Of a stretch of 64,000 nt of DNA, positions 57,880-64,000 are shown in pieces; position 1 is the first letter of the stretch; each line of letters begins with the position of its first letter. Location: assembly GCA_032209605.1 (NCBI GenBank), contig JASFXZ010000004.1:37420401-37484400 (forward strand), read 5' to 3'. The position numbers and the translations under genes were made by a program. The notes beneath the pieces are model-generated. The model was not told the DNA's origin, made no database searches, and saw only the letters and a list, made by a program, of their open reading frames with translations. This DNA is from Mactromeris polynyma. Lineage: Eukaryota; Mollusca; Bivalvia; Venerida; Mactridae.

Positions 57880-60800
57880 ATATATGAGACAGAGCTGACA
57901 AAGCAGATGATTCAAAACATGAAAATTGCATTTTTCATTTTAGCAGATATAAATGTAAACGTTACATCAGACATCAATATTATTTCATTTCATTACAAAA
58001 TGGGTAGATTTTTCAAAATAGTTGGTGTGTATTTCAAATGCTAAAAAGCCGAAGTTGGGTTACAGAAACGAATTCTTCTTTTAAATTAATTGATCGCGTT
58101 TATACCACAAAACAGGATTTTCCAAAAAAGTTAAAAGTTAGTGTACCTACCACAGTATCAGTGACCTATATCTTATACTGATACCACTGAATACGACTTT
58201 GGCCAATTTTCAAGTAATTGAATCCATTCATGATCCAAATCAGGAAATATTGATGTTTTACAACTTATGAAATATAGACTTATTTCGAAATAGCCAATGA
58301 AAAGAAAAGCCTATGTTTCAACACACTTTAAACGCGAATCACAACCAAACTCTTTTAATGATGAAATAAAGCTGCTATGTCAAAAAGACACGTGTTTCAC
58401 TGAACATGTAAATTTGAATAATATAAAATAGGCAGAAACAAAATTATATCTCTAATTCGAAAGATTAAAAAGAATTTAAACATATACAAATGTATACAGT
58501 AAATAGTTTTTACTATTTTGAATCCAAAACGCAAAGCATTTATGAATACATTTAACATACTATTAAGGTGTCCAATATATTCTATTCACATGGGAGTGAA
58601 ATTTTATCAATGTTATGATTTTACTTTTGGATAGTTCTAAGTTGCAATTTTAATGTATTTTATGACATTTTCAAGTTTATTACTTGATCGCTAGGGGTAA
58701 AAACTAGCCAACACGGCTAAATAATAAAACATCATTGTGTTACATATTCAAAATGAACTACGTTATATTTCATTCAAATGTATACATTGATACAATAAAA
58801 TGCAAGTCAAGAAAAGTACTGGTTCACGTGGGATCAAAATCATGTAAAGTCATTGTCGATTTACTGGATACATTTTCAAATTGAACAACATGAAACTTAA
58901 TCTGACTGGTTGTCTTATTAAGGTGCAAGTTTAGCTCATTACTAGGTCACATGGTAAAATGCTTGAACATTTAGAGGATTTTCTGAAGGCTGCACTTTAT
59001 TACTGACCTACATGAAACTTATTATCAGAATATTTGTCTTACTGTAATATTAAGTTCAATACTGGGTCTCATTTTGTCAAACACAAGGTAACGGGTTCTA
59101 ATCACACAAAATCCTCATGGACACTCTAGAGGCCACAATTTGTTGTTTGTGACGTCGCTTCGGAAAAAATATTGATCAAAAGCATAGTTAGTGAGTATAT
59201 ATAAGCATTTGTTTATTGGAATAATAGTAATGTTGGTTGCGATTGAAATTCATATATATCCTACCTCGATTCCATAAAAAATGAATGTCAAACATTCAGT
59301 GGGCTTGTTTCTAATGGCCATTGTTATGTGAGGTCAAACTTCAAAAAACAGTAAGGAAAGGTAATTACTAGAAATTGTAATTAAGAAAACAATCTTGACA
59401 TCATTACGATGGTTGCTAGAACGTGACTCGATCGTGATTTAGATATATGTCTTACCGTTCGAAATCAGTTTCAAAACTGTCCAACTCTAAGAGCGATGCT
59501 TAATAAGAGCAATACAATTTCATAGAAGTGGATTGGTACTAGATCTTGGGTTAATATAAAGTAAACAATAAGAAACAAGGGCCATCAAAATTTGTGTATT
59601 TTGAAAAAAATAGTAGGTGATAAATGCAGCAACATTTTGTTGCTGTTTTTGTAACTGGTTACAGAGAATTATGCAACACCAGTCGTCTGTCAGATTCTAA
59701 AACTCAAATTGATAGAAATTGAAAAGAAAAAAACAAGCCATTAGATAATTTTGATGCGCGTTTGGAGGTAACCTTTTCACATTAAGAACAGACATTTAAA
59801 TATCTCACCAATTTGGACTCAACATATCTCTCTGAAGTAATGAACAATCGAATGGTTAAATTTGTTAATCACCTAACAAAGCATTTAAGCAAATGAGAAT
59901 TTGTTGTGGACAAAGTATCGAGACGATTTACATGCTTTAAAGCGGTATTATATTTGTAGGCTGTTGTCAGATTGCTATTCGATAGTTGCAAACCACCCAT
60001 ACTGCAGTTCTATTTACAACAGATCGTTCGTTAGTTTGATATTGAGATGTTTCTAAACCGCAAGTAGCTGATTGCAGCCATCAAAACGAAAGTAGGGCTT
60101 TGATAGATCGCAGAAGATTGCATAATTGATCGTTTTTAATTACAAACATGGAATGGCATTATGTGCAATGGCATCAAACATGTTTTCCATGCGTATTTCA
60201 TGTAAACATTAGTGGCATTCAGCAGTTTATGCAGAGATTTCTAAGAAGAAAGTAAGGTGTTAAAAGCCTTATTTACCAAATTTACTTTAAAATCCAAATT
60301 GCGTCAGATTCAGTGAAATAAAAATAATTTCATATACAAGAATGCTATTTCTAGACAAATATGTATAAACCGTTGTTTACTGACTTTAATTTCAAAAATG
60401 TGTCATGACGTTTAATGAAAGTAATATACTGGTGATTAGTTCATAGCACGCATGCTGCATTGTGGATTTGACCATGAATAAAGATACTTTAGCAGTTGTG
60501 AGATCGAACATGTGTAAATTCAAAGACAGTCATCAAATAGATCAATGACAACAATGACAAGTTTTATTTAGTTTCGAAGGGAAAATTACTTTACATTGGA
60601 AAACTTCATAGCATTTTATGGTGAAGTAGATTGTAAATACAATAGTTGTCGTTTGTCAGATTTTCAAAATTAAAACCAATTGACATTAAAACAAGCGATA
60701 TCAGATCTTTATAAAATTCGACAGAGCTTAAAACAAAGGTTAGGATTATTGTCACATTTATATATTTGCTTAATAGAAGCTTTAACAACGAACACCAATT

Positions 60801-60920
60801 AAATAAACACATACACCGTATTTACATTGTTCGTTCGAAATGCATTATCAGTATTTATACCTGGCAGTTCTAACGCTGTAAATCGCTGTATGGTTATTAT
60901 TACTATTTATGTTTTAAATA
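57880..60920. other. Intergenic AT-rich DNA, no gene seen
   Basis: About 3 kb without supported exons, named repeats or RNA genes. Confidence 0.5.
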
Positions 60921-60929
60921 TATGTTACA

Positions 60930-61230
60930 TTTCTCTTTCCCCTGTGCAATTCATTAACTTTATATAGTGTTCATGTTATTTTCTCCCCACTTTCGGCCTA
61001 TTGTTGCCAGTTTTATGGCATTCTCCTGTGATGTATTCCATCGATTAAATTCCCCCATGTTTTTCCTCTTTGACTATCGTAGTTATCCCTTACGTATGTA
61101 CCCTTGAGCCTCCTCAAATGCCTTATGTTTTATGGATTGTTGATTTCCCGGAGGTCTGTGTAGAGAGGCAGTGTCTTATGTATGTGGCGTTTCCTGTATA
61201 ACTTTATTCTCTCTTTTAATATGAAAAACA
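60930..61230 (-). repeat. Dispersed repeat family, - strand copy
   Basis: Reverse complement reads aaacgccacatacataagac, then actgcctctctacacagacc and tccgggaaatcaacaatcc, continuing with a ggaggctcaagggtacat segment: the same order as the + strand copies at 1232 and 43215. The 3' pyrimidine-rich part also matches 40860-41030. Confidence 0.6.
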
Positions 61231-61739
61231 GTTGTAGAAATTCCAAACCAGTTGAATATTGTTTATAGTTGCTCATAAAGACACTTTGACTATATTAGAT
61301 GAGCAACATGATCCAGCACCGCCAATTTATTCAACCAATATGATGAAGGATTGGTGAAAATAATTAACAAATCAGTAGATCTAAGTAGTATTTATTGCTT
61401 CATTCATTTGCATTTTTATTGATTTATTTCTTGTTTTATTAGACGATGAATGGATATTATGGATGGTAAATACGGTATAGTAGTACTATTACTTTTGTAT
61501 GGGAATAAAATACATATAAGACTAGTATTTATAATACTAGAATGTACCGATTTTGATCGAAGGTTGCGGAAAGTATACCCCCACTCTCTTCTTCCGAAGG
61601 CACCTCGTTCATCGTTGTGTGCATCTTTTTTTCAAACCCTTACCATGCGTGGAATCCAGGCTGAGGAATTCAAACAGCAGTTTTAGCCTAGTTGTCGCAG
61701 GAAACATGTATACAGTACAGTAGAAACGTTACTTTATGT

Positions 61740-62285
61740 CTAGGGGCCTTATTCACGAACGTTTTTTATCTAGGTCTTAGACATGTGCATAGATTAAGAC
61801 TTATACTTTTCCATAAAAAATCTCAAACATTCTTTAAATCTATATACAAACAACTTAGAGTAATTAGGATAACAATGAAAAATATGGTCTACTTCTGTAA
61901 ACTTGGTTGGTTATAAATAAATAAGGCTACTGTCATACAATTCAGACGGAAATATATTGTATTTCATTGCAAGAATATCATTGAAATGTTCTTACAGATT
62001 GTAAACAAGAGTAAGACTACTTTATTTGTTCTATTTTTATCTTAGATATACATGATGGGCGGAACCCATCTGAATATTACCTAGACAACGACAATTTCGC
62101 AAAGTCTTAAATTCAAGGGTCAACGTTGCTAACGTCGTTGACAAAAAACTAACCTTAGCTAAGTCTGCAGGTAAGTGCGGTTGTGAATTAAATTTAAGAA
62201 GTCGACCTTTAGAAGTCTAAGAACAAGTCAAAGTCTAAGACTACGACTACGTCTAAAATAATGATTTGTAAATTCGGCCATAGCA
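61740..62285. repeat. Interspersed repeat with ggccttattcacgaacg head
   Basis: Starts ggggccttattcacgaacg, has tcttagac/gtctaaga motifs at both ends (61783, 62215-62260) and a ctactttatttgttctat...gatgggcggaacccatctga core that also occurs at 6790-6850. Possibly a MITE about 540 bases long with loosely inverted ends. Confidence 0.4.
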
Positions 62286-62844
62286 TTATTTTGTCAGTGC
62301 GATTATAGCAGCGTCATAGCGATGTGTTTGACAATGTAACAATCTCGCGTGAGTCATTTTGCTAAACAAAAAATTGACATGGTATTTACTAGACAAATAT
62401 AAAGTGAATTTCAAACACGTTGAACCAACTCTATCACGATCTATTCAAAATGTGATCAAATTATATTGTTTACCGTCTACTTTGCTCCAAATTGCTTTTC
62501 ACTAATGAATCTGATGATAAGTATAAATAAAGGAAATGTATAACTTTAAACCTTATTAATCATGTACAGCTACAACCCGTTAATATTTGAGCATGGTGAC
62601 CTACACCCCAACGTATATTAAATCTGAATAAAAAAATGTTTTTAAAACATCTCGGCAGGTTTCAGCAATTTATATGAATGTAACAACATTTTGTTTTCTT
62701 TATCTGCTGACATCAGTTGAGGAATCTTTTGAACTTTTCTATTATATATTACGTGCGTATGATATGTTGAAGAAATAGAAACATATTGGTGTAGGATGTT
62801 AAAATATGATTTGCAAATTTTCTTTATCAGCTTAGTCAATAGAC

Positions 62845-64000
62845 GACTCCAATTCTAAATGTTGGCAGTAATCGGTACACAGTGTCTCTGTATGTTGAAA
62901 TAAACAAGTACATCACGAAGTACATGGTTTCAAATGGGGTGTGATTTAATGAAGAGCTGATATTGCCTGTATAAGTAAGTACTGAAGGCTTAAATTTGAC
63001 TTAAGGATCGATTGAATCATATGTTATTTTAGAAAATTCAATATGTCGGTAATACTATACTTGACACCTACGAGAATTGATAGTTGTAGCCTACGCACAC
63101 TTCACAGGAGGCCACCACCATTGTCCCCTCATAGCATTCTGTCTTTTTGGCTCCTTTTCGTCATCTCACCAGGTTATTATAAAGGCCCCTGTCATGCGTC
63201 TCTATATCTACCCCTCATTTTCCAATCTGGGCCTTGCAACATCCATGTCTTACCACTGTGACATCCGAAATCACAATTACGCTGCTGAGACTTGGTTTAT
63301 ATATTTTAGCGAGTGAGATCGATTACAATGCTCACTGTGTGCGTGACTTGTTTCGATACTATTTAGATATGTGAGAGTGAATCTTAGATTGTGTGTAAGA
63401 TATTAGACCAGAATGTTGAGTGCAAGGTTTAATCTTCTTTCATGCTTTTGGTGCTTTATTATCCGAGAAACTCAAAAGGGCTATTTTGGTTCGTTATGTG
63501 CATCAAATGTAGTGCTCTCCCTTTGTTTAAATAACAAGTAAAGCATAAGTTGTCTCCCTTTCATGTTTACATTTATGAGGTATACTTATTGCCAAGAGGC
63601 TAAGCATTTAACGATGCTTACCACAACATTAAAATAATGCTTTAGTTTTTGAACACAATTAATTAAAAACTTAAATTCGTATCGCACGTTGTTTCTTACT
63701 TATTTGTTGGTGCTTTTTGAATACATTACGACGATGGCGGATGACTAGTCGATGTCAAACTGTATTCTTCTCTCGGTGAAATAACTTTCGATCTTACACC
63801 GAAACATACAAATACCATCTATATCATTACTCTTAAATCTCTTATTCACACTCAAATCTCATGACCGAAGGACAGCAAGAATACTCAACACACATTTAGC
63901 ATCAATTCACTCATAATTCAGGCTTTCTTCAGACTGTAACATCATACTCATTTCAGGGCAGTTATTACATATTCATGCTGACGGATTTGAACGTGACAAC
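62845..64000. repeat. Segmental duplication, copy C (cut by window end)
   Basis: Aligns with 7010-8060 and 22690-23780 in the same orientation: ggcttaaatttgactt, attcaatatgtcggtaata, cgatcttacaccgaaacata. It continues out of the window, so more of the repeated unit may follow. Confidence 0.85.

Overview
The window is AT-rich, intron-rich, repeat-rich metazoan nuclear DNA. Short exons of extracellular modules (EGF-like, PAN/apple, sushi/CCP, Ig) joined mostly by phase-1 introns, a tyrosine-recombinase retrotransposon, Tc1, pogo and Harbinger-type debris and many minisatellites suggest an invertebrate, most likely a lophotrochozoan (a bivalve mollusc is my guess; the sequence does not prove it). 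There is no prokaryotic gene layout, CRISPR array or rRNA.

Region by region. (1) 1-5.6 kb, + strand: two diverged tandem copies of an EGF-repeat gene end, both decayed, separated by a 36-bp minisatellite. (2) About 6.9-31.16 kb: a head-to-tail segmental duplication, copy A 6.9-22.52 kb and copy B 22.52-31.16 kb, with a third partial copy C from about 62.85 kb to the window end. Copy A was enlarged by a 26-bp minisatellite (9.66-11.10 kb) and by a 5.8-kb Ngaro/DIRS-like retroelement (16.1-21.94 kb). Copy B keeps the matching empty site. (3) 29.1-36.16 kb, - strand: a complete five-exon gene for a secreted PAN-Cys-CCP-EB/EGF-PAN protein of 330 residues. Its last two exons lie in copy B, and orphan duplicates of those two exons lie in copy A. 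(4) 34.2-45.1 kb: Tc1 transposase remnant, trinucleotide-like arrays, and LINE RT and SGNH-hydrolase remnants. (5) 50.4-56.2 kb, - strand: an eight-exon gene for a type I membrane receptor with signal peptide, five Ig domains, one TM helix and a short tail carrying an ITIM-like tyrosine motif. One Ig exon is out of frame by one base. (6) 56.5-64 kb: a pogo-like element, a (GCGT)n tract of about 46 units, unannotatable AT-rich DNA, then copy C.

The retroelement carries Gag, RT/RNase H, tyrosine recombinase and an SGNH hydrolase, the layout of Ngaro-type elements. RT, recombinase and hydrolase are all broken, so the copy is dead. The most unusual signal is between recombinase and hydrolase: five copies of a 17-bp hairpin with a covarying base pair and a constant loop, all in one reading frame. 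The PAN and Ig genes are host genes of probable recognition or immune type. That role is inferred from domains only. All exon models were assembled by eye from GT/AG sites and phase agreement; none has transcript support.
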